A stretch of 64,000 nt of DNA, from positions 2,728,001 to 2,792,000 of the forward strand of contig CAWAHD010000002.1 of assembly GCA_963781785.1 (NCBI GenBank), read 5' to 3'. The stretch comes from CAWAHD01 sp963781785. Its GTDB lineage: Bacteria; Planctomycetota; Planctomycetia; Isosphaerales; Isosphaeraceae. Made by a program: the position numbers and the translations under genes. The notes below the pieces were generated by a model. It ran no database searches, was not told where the DNA came from, and saw only the letters and a list, made by a program, of their open reading frames with translations. Within the stretch, counting starts at the first letter, position 1. Every line of letters begins with the position of its first letter. Below, one piece after another: positions 48,387-58,303 of this stretch.

Positions 48387-48539
48387 GTGCCACGGCGTGT
48401 GGCACTGGTGAGCATTTCTGGGTGCCACTGGTCGTACTCGACCAGTGTCTTCATTCCTTCGACAAACGTGCAAAGGCAAGGACCGGAGGTCGTCGGTCCT
48501 CCCGCCAAGAGCACTGGTCGGGTACGACCAGTGGCACCC
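48387..48539 (+). repeat. Nested palindromes with a 28-bp inverted repeat
   Basis: Arms at 48420-48447 and 48512-48539 are inverse complements with one mismatch. Each arm contains its own palindrome (CACTGGTCG, 4 bases, CGACCAGTG). A third small palindrome, GTGCCAC / GTGGCAC, lies at 48387-48406. The element is 50-200 bp after the MnmE-like gene and could fold into a large cruciform or transcript hairpin. Confidence 0.75.
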
Positions 48540-48629
48540 AAGATCGTTGGATCAAGCGTAACAAAAACAACGCCCTCAAGCCCACCCAGCCGGTTAGGGT
48601 CACGCCGACCTTTCACCGACACACCCCAG

Positions 48630-48649
48630 CCCTCTCCTCAAGGAGAGGG
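48630..48649 (+). repeat. Perfect 9-bp hairpin
   Basis: CCCTCTCCT, two-base loop, AGGAGAGGG. It lies between the nested palindromes and the C-rich repeats. It could end transcription from the MnmE-like gene, but no T-run follows. Confidence 0.4.
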
Positions 48650-48739
48650 AGCCAGAAAGAATCCATCGGCCACGGGTGCGCTGCGGCGGGCCAATGGCCT
48701 GCCTGGCAGGTGTCAGAAAAGCCCCTCCCTGCGAGCCCC

Positions 48740-48912
48740 AAACCCTCCGTCGCAAGGGGCGGAAAGGGAGGTCCCGGCCTTGTGACTGGCGGCGCCGGGT
48801 CCACCCCCCCAAACCCCCCCTTCGCAAGGGGGGGGGAAACGGATGTCCGGCCTTGTGACTGGCGGCGCCGCGTCCACCCCCCCAAACCCCCCCTTCGCAA
48901 GGGGGGGAAAGG
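48740..48912 (+). repeat. Tandem C-rich hairpin repeats
   Basis: Two near-identical units of about 72 bases and a diverged third unit at the left. Each has GGCCTTGTGACTGGCGGCGC, CCACC, a C7-AAA-C7 run, TTCGCAAGG and a G run, so C and G runs pair into a hairpin. It is the same family as 6597-6660. It fills the gap before the 3' end of the kinase gene. Confidence 0.8.
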
Positions 48913-48947
48913 AATACGGCCGCGACAGGCTATCGACTATCGACGTA

Positions 48948-51900
48948 TCAGAGATCGTCGGCCGAGGGTGGCTGGGGGACCCGGCCGGCATCTGCGCCGA
49001 TGTCGGGGGCAGGGCTCTTGGGGGCCAGGCGCAGGTCGTCGCGCTCGATTTTCCAGGCTGACTGGGACGCGTCGAGCTCGCGCAGGAACCTCACGTCTCC
49101 GAGCACGGGAGACTCGTCCTTGGGAAGGAACGCGCTCGTCCAGTCTGCCCGGTCGTAGATTCGCGGAGAGACACCGTTCTTGGCGACCTCATCGCGGCGA
49201 TACGTCTTGATCCGGTCGTAGGCGACCTTGGCCGCCTCCCAGCGGATCTTGTCTCCGAGGCTATCGAGCTGATCGCGCCCGTCCAGTCGAAACAGCGGGG
49301 CGTCGCGATTGGCCGTGCTGATGACGCAGTTCTCGGCGAGGATGGTGGCGAACGGAAGCTCCGGCTCCTCCGGCGTGCTGTCGAGGTGGACCAAACCGCC
49401 TCTGACCACCGCGGTGACCTGGTCCATCTTGACCTTCACAGCCGGGAAGTCGGCACGTCCTGGTCGAGCATTGCCGAAAGCATGCACCAGGCTTGATTCG
49501 GTGCTGACCAGGGTGTTGGACAGCTCGAGCTCGAGCCGTCGACCGGCTGCAAGGACGACACCCTCGCCACCGGAGCGCAGGAAGCTGTCGCGGACGCGAA
49601 TGATGGCAGCCTGTCCGGCCGTTTTTGGCCCTGCCTGACGATTCGGTGCGGCGATCTCGGGTTGAACGACGAAGAGAGCCGCGGCGGGCCGGTCGACAGC
49701 GAGCGTGAACGTGCAATCCGTGAGCGACAGCTCGGTACCGGGCAAGAGGCCGGCCGCAGCCAGGCGATCGGTCCGCAACGAGTCCTGTTCGGGCACGACC
49801 AGGTCAATGCCCTGGAGGTGAAGGGATCCTGCCCGCAGGTTGAACAGGACGGTCCAGTCAGCCGGGGAGCGCTGTGGTGCCTGCGAGGGCCGGAATCGCA
49901 GGCGGGCTCTCCGGGGACCAGGCTCGGCGATGAGCTCATAATGACCGGTTCCCTCGATCAGCACGGTGGGCAGCTCGATCTCCGCGCCGGCGGCGATCCG
50001 CAGGGTTCCACCCTGGGCGCTGAGCCGACGGAACATCGCCAGGAATTGCTCTCCGCCACGGATCAGGTTTTCGCCGTCGGCCGAGGGTCTTGGCTCGCGA
50101 TCGGCACGCGCCGTGTCGCCAGGGTCCCCAGCAGCCCGCACCGGCACGTTCGCGCTGAACCGGATCGGGCGACTTTGTCCGGGCTTCGGCAGAGATGGCA
50201 GATTTCTCGGGCGGCGAACCGGCGGCTGTCGCCGGCGGCATGGGAGGCATTGTCGGCATGTTGCTGGGATCGTCGGTCGACTGCGCGAGCAACGGATCGG
50301 TCGCTCCCGAGTTGGCGATCGGCATCGGACTGTTTACCTGGGAATTGTCGTTTTCGTCGGTTTCCTTGACCGGTTCCGGCGCCTGGCTGCGGGCGCCCGC
50401 CTGGCCGCTGTCACCATGAGACGACGCCAGCAGGGGCTCGTCCCCGCCGGGCCTGGGCCGCTGGACGATTGCGACGTCCTTGAGGGTTGACCCGAATGGT
50501 CCGCGCCGCGCTCCGACATCGCGCGTGGCAGCGAAATTCGGGCTGAGAAGAAACGCGCGTGTGGGATTGTCAGTCTCCGACTGGAGCGCTTGCGACGGGT
50601 CGGGGGCGTCCCACACCGGTGCGGTGGCCAGCGTCGTGTCAGTCTCGCGCAGATCGGTTGCCGACTCGCTCCAGCGCTTGAAGTCGACGATCGGCTCCTG
50701 GCGCTCGTTCTTGTTCGCCAGGGCCATGTACACGCCGATGTTCGCATACAGGTTGAACCGGCCGTGCCAGGACAGGTCTCGAGGATTGTCGATCATCACC
50801 AGGGTCGCCGGCGACTGGCCTGAGGGCGCGATCACGCTATCGTCGATCGAGACGCGAGCCTGAGTTCCGTCGAACCGGAAGACCGGCTCGGACCCGGTGA
50901 GCACGCTCGAGTGGATGAGCCGCAGCGCAGCCGGCACGGTCGACCGCGAGCGGGAGTTATCGAACCAGACCGAGGGTTGGCCTGGGCCCATGGTGCAATC
51001 GCGCAGGACCACGTCGGCAGGGCCCTCGGCCTCGATGCCGGCCTGACCTCCGTCGAAGTGGCAGGAATCGACCAGCACGGCCGCCGGTCGATCGCCCGAG
51101 GCCGCCGGTCGATCGCCGGACGATGCCGCCGCATGGCCGCCACGGACCTGCACCGCAGCGACGTTTCGGCCCTCCCGCGAGCGGGTGCGGCGAAACGAGC
51201 AGCCCCGGAGTGCCAATTCCGTGGCATCCGCGCGAACGGCCGTCACAAGCTGGTCGGGCAGGACCAGGTCGAGCTCGAACTCCACCCCCTCGATGGTCGC
51301 GTGGCCGCCGATGAAGTGGAGCAGGCTGGTCGGCGGCCGATCTGCCAGGAGCGCATCGCTCGCAAATTTGAGCACGGGCCGCACGCCCAGCTCGGCTTTG
51401 ATCGTCAGGTCGACGTTGGACAGCGGAGCCGGCGCCCGGAACGACCGGGCCCGGCCCCCAATTTGATACGGACCGTTGTCGGACAGGACGATCACCGCCC
51501 GCTTCGGTGCGCTCGCGAGGATCTCCAGAAGGTCTTCGTTGGAGTTGGCCGGTATGTTCCGAATGTAGGCCGGCTCGGGAATTGCGGTGTCGACAAGACC
51601 GGTGCCCGCGTCGGCCGTGTGTGCAGAGCTCGCCGCGGTCGAGGCGGCCGCGGTGCTCGGATCGCTCGGGCGCCGCACGGCTGCGGACACGGGCGAACGC
51701 GGCGCCGAGCCGGCCGTCCCGCCCAGCTCTCGGCCCCCCCACCAGGCAAGGCCCGCCACCACGGCGCAGAGACCCAAAGCGGGTACCAGCCAGACCAGGT
51801 GCCGTTCCCAGGTAGTCCGATTCCCGTCAACAGCCCAGGCCGGAAACGCGGACGATGCCGTCGCCAGACCGATCGAGCCGGCGACGCCCAGAAGGTCGCG

Positions 51901-52938
51901 AACCAGGTTCTCGGGCGTCTGGTAGCGGCGATCCCGGTCCTTGGCCATGAGCTTGGCGATGATGTTGGCCAGCTCGGGCGGAACCGCCGGATTGAGCATG
52001 CGAACGTCCGCCGGTGCCTCCTCCTGATGCTGGATCAGCTTCTGGAGCACGGTGCCGCCGGGAAACGGGGGCCGGCCCGTCAACATCTGGAACAGAGTGC
52101 AGCCCAGCGAATAGAGGTCGCTCCGGACGTCCACGTCGCGCGGATCGCGCGCCTGCTCGGGACTGATATAGTCAAATGTGCCCAGCGTCATGCCGCTCTG
52201 AGTCAGGCCATGGTCGCCGCCGCGCTCGAACCGCCGGGCCAGCCCCATGTCGACGAGCTTGGCCCGGCCGCCGGGCGTGATGATGATATTCGAGGGCTTG
52301 ATGTCCCGGTGCACGACCCCTCGTTCGGAAGCGTGCACCAGCGCCTGCCCGATCTGAAGCGCGATATGCACGGCCTCGCCGACCGGCAGCGCTCCCTCGG
52401 TCTCGACGCGATGCCGGATCGTGACCCCGTCGATGAACTCGAACGCGATGTAGTGGTACGGGCCGTCCTGCCCCATGCTGAAAACACGCGCGATGTTCTC
52501 GTGATCCAGCCGCGCGGCCGATCGGCCCTCCTGGTAAAACCGCGGCACGATCTCGGCGTCGCTGGCTTGATCCGGCGGCAGTAGCTTGAGAGCGACCGAG
52601 CGATCGAGCTTGGTGTCGTGCGCACGATAGACCGCACCCATCCCGCCAACGCCGATCGATTCCTCGAGCAAGAAGCCGTCGATCAGATCGCCGGGGTTGG
52701 GAAGCGCGATCGCCGTGGACACCGCGGGAGAAGGCGCGGCTAACCGCTTGCGTGCCGAGCTGCTGGTGCCCCGGTGGACAGTCGGCGACTCGGCGGGGGG
52801 GATCACCCCGAGTTGCTCCCCTCGCGGCTCGTCGCTCGAGCCGACGGGCGCAGACTCAGATTCCTCAGGGAGTTTGGGCGGCTCGGGGATCGGCATCGAC
52901 TCGTGCTCAACAGTTTGGGGCTCATCCCCTGGCGACAC
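48948..52938 (-). CDS. Ser/Thr protein kinase with membrane segment and beta-helix sensor, frameshifted as read
   Basis: One protein of about 1330 aa. After a Pro/Glu-rich N-terminus (GTG 52938 or ATG 52896 start) the kinase has GVGGMGAVYRAHDTKLDRSV, Lys in VALKLL, the HRDIKPSNIIIT catalytic loop, DMGLAR for DFG, and GTFDYISPEQARDP. A membrane helix (HLVWLVPALGLCAVVAGLAW) follows at about residue 385. The large extracytoplasmic part repeats short strands such as HATIEGVEFELD, ELALRGCSF, AVLVDSCHFDGG and ADVVLRDCT, typical of a pectate-lyase-like right-handed beta-helix. At about 50140-50175 the frame shifts, and the beta-helix resumes from NLIRGGEQFLAMFRRL to ADAGRVPQPPSADDL. It is probably a surface sensor for a polysaccharide or wall ligand. 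Confidence 0.87.
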
Positions 52939-53051
52939 TTCCTTGCCTTCCGTACACGAATAAATCAGATGCGAAATGTGATCGAGCAGGGAAGTGCATG
53001 CATTCGTTCAGTCCAAGATACTATAGAAGACTTGACGTCCCATGTCAACCT

Positions 53052-53888
53052 TCACCAATGCATCACGAAGCCGCCGTCGACGTTGATGGTCTGACCGGTG
53101 ATATTGCGCCCGCACCGCGATGCCAGGAACACGGCCATCGCGGCGACGTCTTCGGGCTCTTGCCAGCGATTCAATGGGACGATCTTCTTGATCTTCTCGG
53201 CGGTCCATTCTTCGTACGATGAACGTTCGTTTTCGGGCTGTTGGCTGGCCCAGGCCTCGTACACCCCCCGATTGAGCGGGGTTTTCACCATGCCCGGGCA
53301 GATCGTGTTCACCCGCACGCCGAAGGGCGCCAGATCCTTGGCCGCACACTGCGCGAAGTTGATCAGAGCCGCCTTGGCAGCACTATACGGAGGATCGGTC
53401 TGTGAGCCGATCTGGCCGGCGACAGAAGAGAGGAAGAGCATCGAGGGCGACACATCCCGGCCGGCCGCGGCTTGCGACCGAGCCGATTCGGCCATCGCTG
53501 GACCGAAAGCGTGGGCCACGTTGACGCCGCCCAGCAAGTTGACCTTGATCACGTGCTCCCAGTCGGCCGGCTCCAGGTTCCAGAACGGAAAGCCAAATTT
53601 GCCCGAGCCGGCCCCGGCTGCGAAGACCACGTGGTCAACGGGTCCGAACCGCTCGACGGCCTGTCGGGCGACCAGCCCGACCGCGGCGAAATCGGTGACG
53701 TCGGCCACAACGCCCAAGGCGGGTGCGCTCTCGCCGGTCAGGCCAAGAACGCGCGAGTCGCGATCGACGGCGACGACCCAGGCGGCCTCGGCCGCGAATG
53801 CCCGTGCGATCGCCGCGCCGATGCCGCTGGCGGCCCCGAAGACGACAACCACATTGCCGGAGAGGCCGAGATTCATCCCCATCCTCAT
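53052..53888 (-). CDS. Short-chain dehydrogenase/reductase
   Basis: The product is 278 aa with a classical SDR fold. The cofactor motif is VVVFGAASGIGAAIARAF (GxxxGIG with Gly-Ala-Ala). DVTDFAAVG marks the adenine side, VVFAAGAGSGKF replaces NNAG, the catalytic Ser is in MLFLSSVAG, and Tyr-Lys are in PYSAAKAALINF. FLASRCGRNITGQTINVDGG closes the fold. Substrate unknown. The start overlaps the stop of the small basic gene upstream (ATGA), so the two are co-translated. A frame of three extra N-terminal codons is possible. Confidence 0.9.
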   Translation of the reverse strand: MRMGMNLGLSGNVVVVFGAASGIGAAIARAFAAEAAWVVAVDRDSRVLGLTGESAPALGVVADVTDFAAVGLVARQAVERFGPVDHVVFAAGAGSGKFGFPFWNLEPADWEHVIKVNLLGGVNVAHAFGPAMAESARSQAAAGRDVSPSMLFLSSVAGQIGSQTDPPYSAAKAALINFAQCAAKDLAPFGVRVNTICPGMVKTPLNRGVYEAWASQQPENERSSYEEWTAEKIKKIVPLNRWQEPEDVAAMAVFLASRCGRNITGQTINVDGGFVMHW

Positions 53889-54190
53889 TTTCCACTGCTG
53901 CGCTGGCGCCCCGCTTGCTGATTGCCGCGACCGATGTCGACCATGCGGTCGCGACCGGTCGGCTCGGCGAGCTTCGCCTGTGAGCTTTCGCGTGCCTCGC
54001 GGACCTGCTCGGCGGTCAATGCAGCCGAAGTCCGCGCTCCCTTGCCTTTCTTGCCTTTGCCTTTCCCTTTTCCTTTCAGCTTGCCGCCGGGAAGGGCGGT
54101 CGGGACATCGCCTTGCGACGTCGACTCGGCCGCAGGCGCCGGTTGCCCCGGCAGTGCATCCGTCAGCTTGAAACGCCCAAATCCAGCCAT
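53885..54190 (-). CDS. Small Lys/Gly-rich protein coupled to the SDR gene
   Basis: The product is 101 aa from ATG 54190 (ATG 54205 possible). It opens GFGRFKLTDALPGQPAPAAE and contains a nine-fold Lys-Gly stretch (KLKGKGKGKGKKGKGAR), then ALTAEQVREARESSQAKLAE and a hydrophilic tail. The composition suggests nucleic-acid or polyanion binding. It overlaps the SDR start by 4 bases. The open frame extends further upstream to 54823, but that part is antisense to the cupin gene and not credible. Confidence 0.55.
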   Translation of the reverse strand: MAGFGRFKLTDALPGQPAPAAESTSQGDVPTALPGGKLKGKGKGKGKKGKGARTSAALTAEQVREARESSQAKLAEPTGRDRMVDIGRGNQQAGRQRSSGK

Positions 54191-54386
54191 GGCCAAAGCC
54201 TCCATCGTGAGAATGATCGTGACTGACTGCGAGTCACGGAGTAGAGCCGATTCACGATCGATGATACACTGGGATACCCTCGCGGTCGATCGATTTGGTT
54301 GGTCGACCCACAGCAGGTGTCCCCCGCTCGTTCGACCCTGTATTCCCACCCACCCCACCAACGCCCCTGGTCTTCGGAGGCCCGTG

Positions 54387-55154
54387 ATGCCGCAGGATTT
54401 CGAATCGTCCACCCGCCGCGACTTCGCTCGCCATGCCCTCCAGTCGCTGACGACGCTCGTCCTGATCGAGGGTCTCTGGTCGCGCCGGCTGCTCGGCTCC
54501 GACGTACGGCCCATCGTCGATGACTGGTTCAAGGAGGTCGAAGCGATCAGCGAGGACGTGCACGAGCATCGCACGAAAGACGTCGAGTTCCAGAAGTCGC
54601 TGGAGCGGCTGTATGGGCGCGTCAATCTGGACGCCCTGCTGAAGACCCTGGACTTCGACAAGTTAGCGGCCGGGGCGAGCTTTCCGGCCAAGGGCGCCAA
54701 GAGCCTGCCGGTCGACTTCTCCCACGTGGGCGGGCTACCGGTCAAACAGGCATTCGGCCGGCAGATCTTCGCGGTGGGCAAGGGGCGGTCGGTCGTCCCC
54801 CACGGACACGACAACATGGCCACGGGCTTTCTGGTCCTGAAAGGGAAGTTCCGCGGCCGCCATTACGACCGCGTCGAGGATCACAAGGACCATTACATCA
54901 TCCGGCCCACGATCGATCGCGCGTTCAAACCCGGAGAGTTCTCCACGATCTCCGACCACAAAGACAACGTGCACTGGTTCACCGCCGAGAGCGAGAGCGG
55001 GTTCATCTTCAACGTCCACGTTCTCGAGACAAACCCCGAGAACACCAAGCGGCCGGGACGCGTGTATGTCGACCCGCTCGGCGAGAAGCTTTCCGGTGGA
55101 CTCGTCAAAGCGCCCAAGATCACTTACGGCAAGGCAAATCAGATGTACGGTTGA
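54387..55154 (+). CDS. Tat-exported cupin-domain protein
   Basis: The product is 255 aa with GGAGG six bases before the ATG. The N-terminus SSTRRDFARHALQSLTTLVL is a twin-arginine signal (RRDF). A helical region follows (ISEDVHEHRTKDVEFQKSLE, LDALLKTLDFDKL). The cupin barrel starts near residue 120: VVPHGHDNMATGFLVLKGKF with two His and the Glu/Gly spacing of a metal site, HYIIRPTIDRAFKPGEF, and NVHWFTAESESGFIFNVHVL with the later His. It is probably a periplasmic metal-binding cupin; the reaction is unknown. Divergent from the small basic gene. Confidence 0.8.
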   Translation: MPQDFESSTRRDFARHALQSLTTLVLIEGLWSRRLLGSDVRPIVDDWFKEVEAISEDVHEHRTKDVEFQKSLERLYGRVNLDALLKTLDFDKLAAGASFPAKGAKSLPVDFSHVGGLPVKQAFGRQIFAVGKGRSVVPHGHDNMATGFLVLKGKFRGRHYDRVEDHKDHYIIRPTIDRAFKPGEFSTISDHKDNVHWFTAESESGFIFNVHVLETNPENTKRPGRVYVDPLGEKLSGGLVKAPKITYGKANQMYG

Positions 55155-55340
55155 AGTTTGAGCGGGTGCAGTTATCCAAATCGACGCCGACGTCTCTCGG
55201 AATCCGCGTGGCGAGCCGGAAGAAACGAGAATCCCGGCATTAAATCTGCATGACATTGATCGAGGCAGACGAAGGAGGAGCTTCCACCTGGCGAAACGGA
55301 ATGGGAGCAACCGCACAAGCTTGTAGGTGACGGGTGGCGA

Positions 55341-55961
55341 TTGGAAGACCAGGGCCCACGGTCACAACGGACCGAAAAGAAACTCCACGTCCTCGTCGTC
55401 GATCACGACAAGGACGCCGCTGATAGTTTGTGCACGCTTTTGAAACTGTGGGGGCATGACTGCCGTGCGGTTCATGATGGTCGAGCGGCGTTAGAGGTCG
55501 CATGCGACTACCGACCCGACTGCTTGTTACTCGATATCGACACGCCAGGGCTCGATGGTTACACGCTGGCCCGAAGCGTGCGGGCACAGCCAGGTCTCGA
55601 TCGTGCGAAGCTCATCGCCCTCACGGCTTATTCCGACAAGACGCGCGTCCATTTATCGGAAGAGGCGGGCTTTGACTACAACTTCTTCAAGCCGATCGGA
55701 CACGTGGGTATCAAGAGGTTAGAGATGCTAATGGACACGCTCGACGAACTGGTCCGGCTTGCGGGCAAAGCTGAGGAAATGACCCGGCAAAACGTGGCTC
55801 TGGCGAGTGAGACGAAGGAACTCATCAAAGAAGTCAAAGACGACGTGAAGGGAGTCAAGGAAGAGATCAGAGAGATCAAGGAAGACGTGAGAGAATTGAA
55901 AGAGGAAGTTCGAGAGGTCAAAGAGGCAAGAGCGGAAGGTCAGCCAGGTGATGGGTGCTGA
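55341..55961 (+). CDS. Response regulator with C-terminal coiled coil, tandem copy 1
   Basis: The product is 206 aa with a TTG start, the only start in frame before the receiver domain. The receiver (residues 14-130) has LHVLVVDHDKDAADSLCTLL, the phospho-acceptor Asp in CLLLDIDTPGLDGYTLARSV, Thr in LIALTAYSDKT and Lys in FDYNFFKPIG. After it a 75-residue charged helix with heptads (ETKELIKEVKDDVKG, EEIREIKEDVRELKEEVREV) predicts a coiled coil. There is no DNA-binding domain, so it acts through protein contacts. The following regulator is a close paralog lacking the coiled coil. Confidence 0.85.
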   Translation: MEDQGPRSQRTEKKLHVLVVDHDKDAADSLCTLLKLWGHDCRAVHDGRAALEVACDYRPDCLLLDIDTPGLDGYTLARSVRAQPGLDRAKLIALTAYSDKTRVHLSEEAGFDYNFFKPIGHVGIKRLEMLMDTLDELVRLAGKAEEMTRQNVALASETKELIKEVKDDVKGVKEEIREIKEDVRELKEEVREVKEARAEGQPGDGC

Positions 55962-56249
55962 GCAAACCGATAGCTCTGCCTGCTCGGGTCGAACGCCGAG
56001 TTCCGCCAACTTCCGGAGCGCCCAGTTCACTCACCGGGTCGCTTCCCGTCCGGAATGAGCATCGATCGCCACGCCGAACCGACCGGCAACACCGCAGCGA
56101 GCGCCGGCATGGCTTCTGCAATCCTGTCGTCCGCCGATATCTCCTAGCGGTGGCATGAAATCTGCGTGATATTTATGTGATTTGTTGAACGTCAGGACGG
56201 GCCTGCTTCATGCGAGATAGCGGACAACCTCGGAAACAGCGGGTGACCC

Positions 56250-56660
56250 TTGGACAACCAAGGAACAGGGTTACGATCTGCCGAGAGCCGACTCAAAGTC
56301 CTCGTCGTGGATGACAACAGGGACCTCGCTGACAGCTTATCCATACTCGTGAGACTGTGGGGATATGAGTGCCGTGCAGCTTACGATGGCTCAGCGGGGC
56401 TCCAAGCTGCATGCGACTACCAACCCGACTGCTTGCTGCTCGACATCGCCATGCCTGGGCTGGACGGCTACATGCTAGCCCGAGAAGTGCGGGCGCAGCC
56501 GGCTCTTAATCGTGTGAAGCTCATCGCCCTCACGGCTTATTCCGACGCGACGCACGTCCATTTGTCGCAAGAGGCAGGGTTTGACTACCACTTCGTGAAG
56601 CCGCCCGACATCCCAAGGATGAAGCGGGTAATCGACACTCTTGACGAATGGTTAGGCTGA
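56250..56660 (+). CDS. Single-domain response regulator, tandem copy 2
   Basis: The product is 136 aa with a TTG start at the same relative position as copy 1. Motifs: LKVLVVDDNRDLADSLSILV, CLLLDIAMPGLDGYMLAREV with the phospho-acceptor Asp, LIALTAYSDATHVHL, FDYHFVKPPD. It aligns with copy 1 over the full receiver, and upstream sequences share AAATCTGC.TGA.AT, so the duplication included the promoter region. It resembles planctomycete CheY-like regulators acting with hybrid kinases; no kinase is next to it. Confidence 0.87.
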   Translation: MDNQGTGLRSAESRLKVLVVDDNRDLADSLSILVRLWGYECRAAYDGSAGLQAACDYQPDCLLLDIAMPGLDGYMLAREVRAQPALNRVKLIALTAYSDATHVHLSQEAGFDYHFVKPPDIPRMKRVIDTLDEWLG

Positions 56661-57148
56661 CGGCCGACGACGCAGGTTCAGCGACATGAAGTAATCATCG
56701 AGTTCGGACCTTGCCAGAATTCTTCAGACTGCAAAAAACTCTTTGATCCAGCAGTTCCGAGAACTCGGCAGGTTCCTCGGTGGGGACTTGATGTTCACCG
56801 ATGCGGCGATCAGGGACATCGCCAGGATTTCCCTTCAGCGTGGCACGAGAGCGAGGGGGCTTCGATCGGTCGTTGACGAGGTTTGGAAGGAGTCTTGTTA
56901 GATGTTGAAACGAGTTTTCGGTACGTGATCACGACAAAACGGTTAGGGGCGGGGAGCCGGTCAAACAGACCATGAGTCAGGCGAAGGCACCTTTGGGCTC
57001 CCATGTGCTTCGGCGGATGGTGAGCGGGAAAAACCGATGATCCTGGTCACGACCGTTTGCGGTAAGCGTACCATCCATGGCTGCATTCAGTCCTCGTCCT
57101 ATCACACCGGTCGAGGAGGTGCGAACAACACCCCCCGGAGTTTTTACG
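56661..57148. other. Intergenic region, no gene seen
   Basis: No frame with protein-like composition; 56,880-56,950 is AT-richer than its surroundings. The last 12 bases hold the GGAG before the small ORF at 57149. Confidence 0.4.
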
Positions 57149-57277
57149 ATGAAATGCTATGTCGTGTATAAATCGGAAGAGTGGCATCGCCTGAAGATGC
57201 TTGGATGGATCACCTGGGAAGTGCACCCATCCGAAGACGGATACGAATTGGCCACAATGGTCATTTCTGCGCCCTGA
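57149..57277 (+). CDS. Small 42-aa hypothetical protein
   Basis: ATG 57149 has GGAG 8 bases upstream. The sequence KCYVVYKSEEWHRLKMLGWI followed by TWEVHPSEDGYELATMVISA is rich in Trp and Tyr and has the composition of a small folded protein. It has no recognised family. The frame extends upstream to 57077 but without a ribosome-binding site. Confidence 0.45.
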   Translation: MKCYVVYKSEEWHRLKMLGWITWEVHPSEDGYELATMVISAP

Positions 57278-57526
57278 CGCTGTGCTGCCTGACACCGTGA
57301 TGGTTGTGAGTCGCTGATCTGCCTGACGCCTGGGGCCGAGCGGGCGAAACAAGCCACACGGGCGCTCAAGCAAGAGCAGAAACGGCTGCGAAAGGTGAGC
57401 TGACACCGCGGTCACTGTACACTTCGCGGTCTGGTTATCGATAGATTCTGAACGGGGCAGGTGCATGAACGTGCAGGCTGCGGCTCAATCCGAAGGGACC
57501 TCCGGGGCATCCATGTCAATAAGAAA
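57278..57526. other. Intergenic, no gene seen
   Basis: A frame reading CLTPGAERAKQATRALKQEQ (57318-57400) looks like the tail of a lost gene but has no start. Nothing else is supportable. Confidence 0.3.
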
Positions 57527-57566
57527 CCCCCCAAGGACAACCTCGGGGGGAAACGGAAATCCGTTT
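57527..57566 (+). terminator. Double hairpin with T-rich tail
   Basis: The first stem has C6-A-AGG, ACAA loop, CCT-C-G6 (57527-57550). A perfect 7-bp hairpin follows immediately, AAACGGA / TCCGTTT (57551-57566). The tail ATTTTATTT is T-rich. It is a plausible rho-independent terminator for plus-strand transcription. Confidence 0.5.
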
Positions 57567-57976
57567 ATTTTATTTGGGGTATGCCGGGTCAAGGCAATTT
57601 GGCAGACCGTTCAAGGCAGTCCAAACCCCTGACTCTTGGTCTTTTGGGCTTCGGCGGCGCATCGGTCTGTCTCCAGCCGATCTCGGGCTGCAAAGGAACC
57701 ATGGCGCCTGGAGACGTGGCAGCCTGCATCGCCTTTTCTTTCGAGGTCTGGGGGTGTCCTCCGAGGCGCTCAAGAGTCACTTCGTCGCCCGGAGCATCTC
57801 TTCATCCAGCCTGAAATTGTCGGCGTTGCGTTCGGCTCTGTGCTGAATCCGTCTACCCTTCAGACCATGTGGGCGAGTCGTTCGGCATACCCTCACCCAG
57901 CCTGACGGTCCCTTCAGTTCTCCACCCCAAAGGGCTACGGTTTCGAGGGGTCCGGCTGGGCTAGTTCACCCACTGA
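57567..57976. other. Intergenic, no gene seen
   Basis: Short overlapping frames only. The N-terminal P-loop part of the THEP1-type gene that should lie here is not found in any frame. Confidence 0.35.
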
Positions 57977-58276
57977 GCCAACCATATCACTTCCGATCTG
58001 GGAATACAAGAGATAAGAATCTCAAGAAGCACGATTATTTGGATTATCAAGTGCATTCTTGGCGTATCGCAGTTCACCGAGGCAGTGAGCGGTTTGCTCG
58101 AGGGACCCTTACCAGTCGTGGCGACCATCGCTCTTCGGGGCGGTGGGGTCATCGCCGAAGTCAAAAAATGCCCTGACGTGCAGATCGTGGAAGTGTTCAA
58201 TGGAAATCGAGACACCCTATCCGGGCAGATCGCCGCCTGTGTCAAGCAACACATGGCTCAAGCGAATACGCTTTGA
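57977..58276 (+). pseudogene. THEP1-type nucleoside-triphosphatase, C-terminal remnant
   Basis: This open frame has no ATG. It reads GVSQFTEAVSGLLEGPLPVV, ATIALRGGGVIAEVKKCPDV, QIVEVFNGNRDTLSG and IAACVKQH. This is the characteristic end of NTPase_1/THEP1 proteins (pVVATIALRGGG.IAEVK and NRD). The upstream P-loop half, GxxGxGKT, is missing in all frames of the preceding 400 bases. GTG 58085 could start a 63-aa product, but it would lack the catalytic half. Confidence 0.6.
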
Positions 58277-58303
58277 GAGAGCGTGACACCAGGAGAGAAG
58301 ACG

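Noticed and set aside
48740..48912. CRISPR array
   Set aside because: Units are contiguous hairpin repeats with no unique spacers and no cas genes nearby.
50911..52584. 557-aa open frame opposite the kinase gene
   Set aside because: The kinase reads correctly on the other strand; this frame is arginine-rich and without domains.
54205..54823. N-terminal extension of the small Lys/Gly-rich gene
   Set aside because: That part is antisense to the Tat-cupin gene and lacks protein-like composition.
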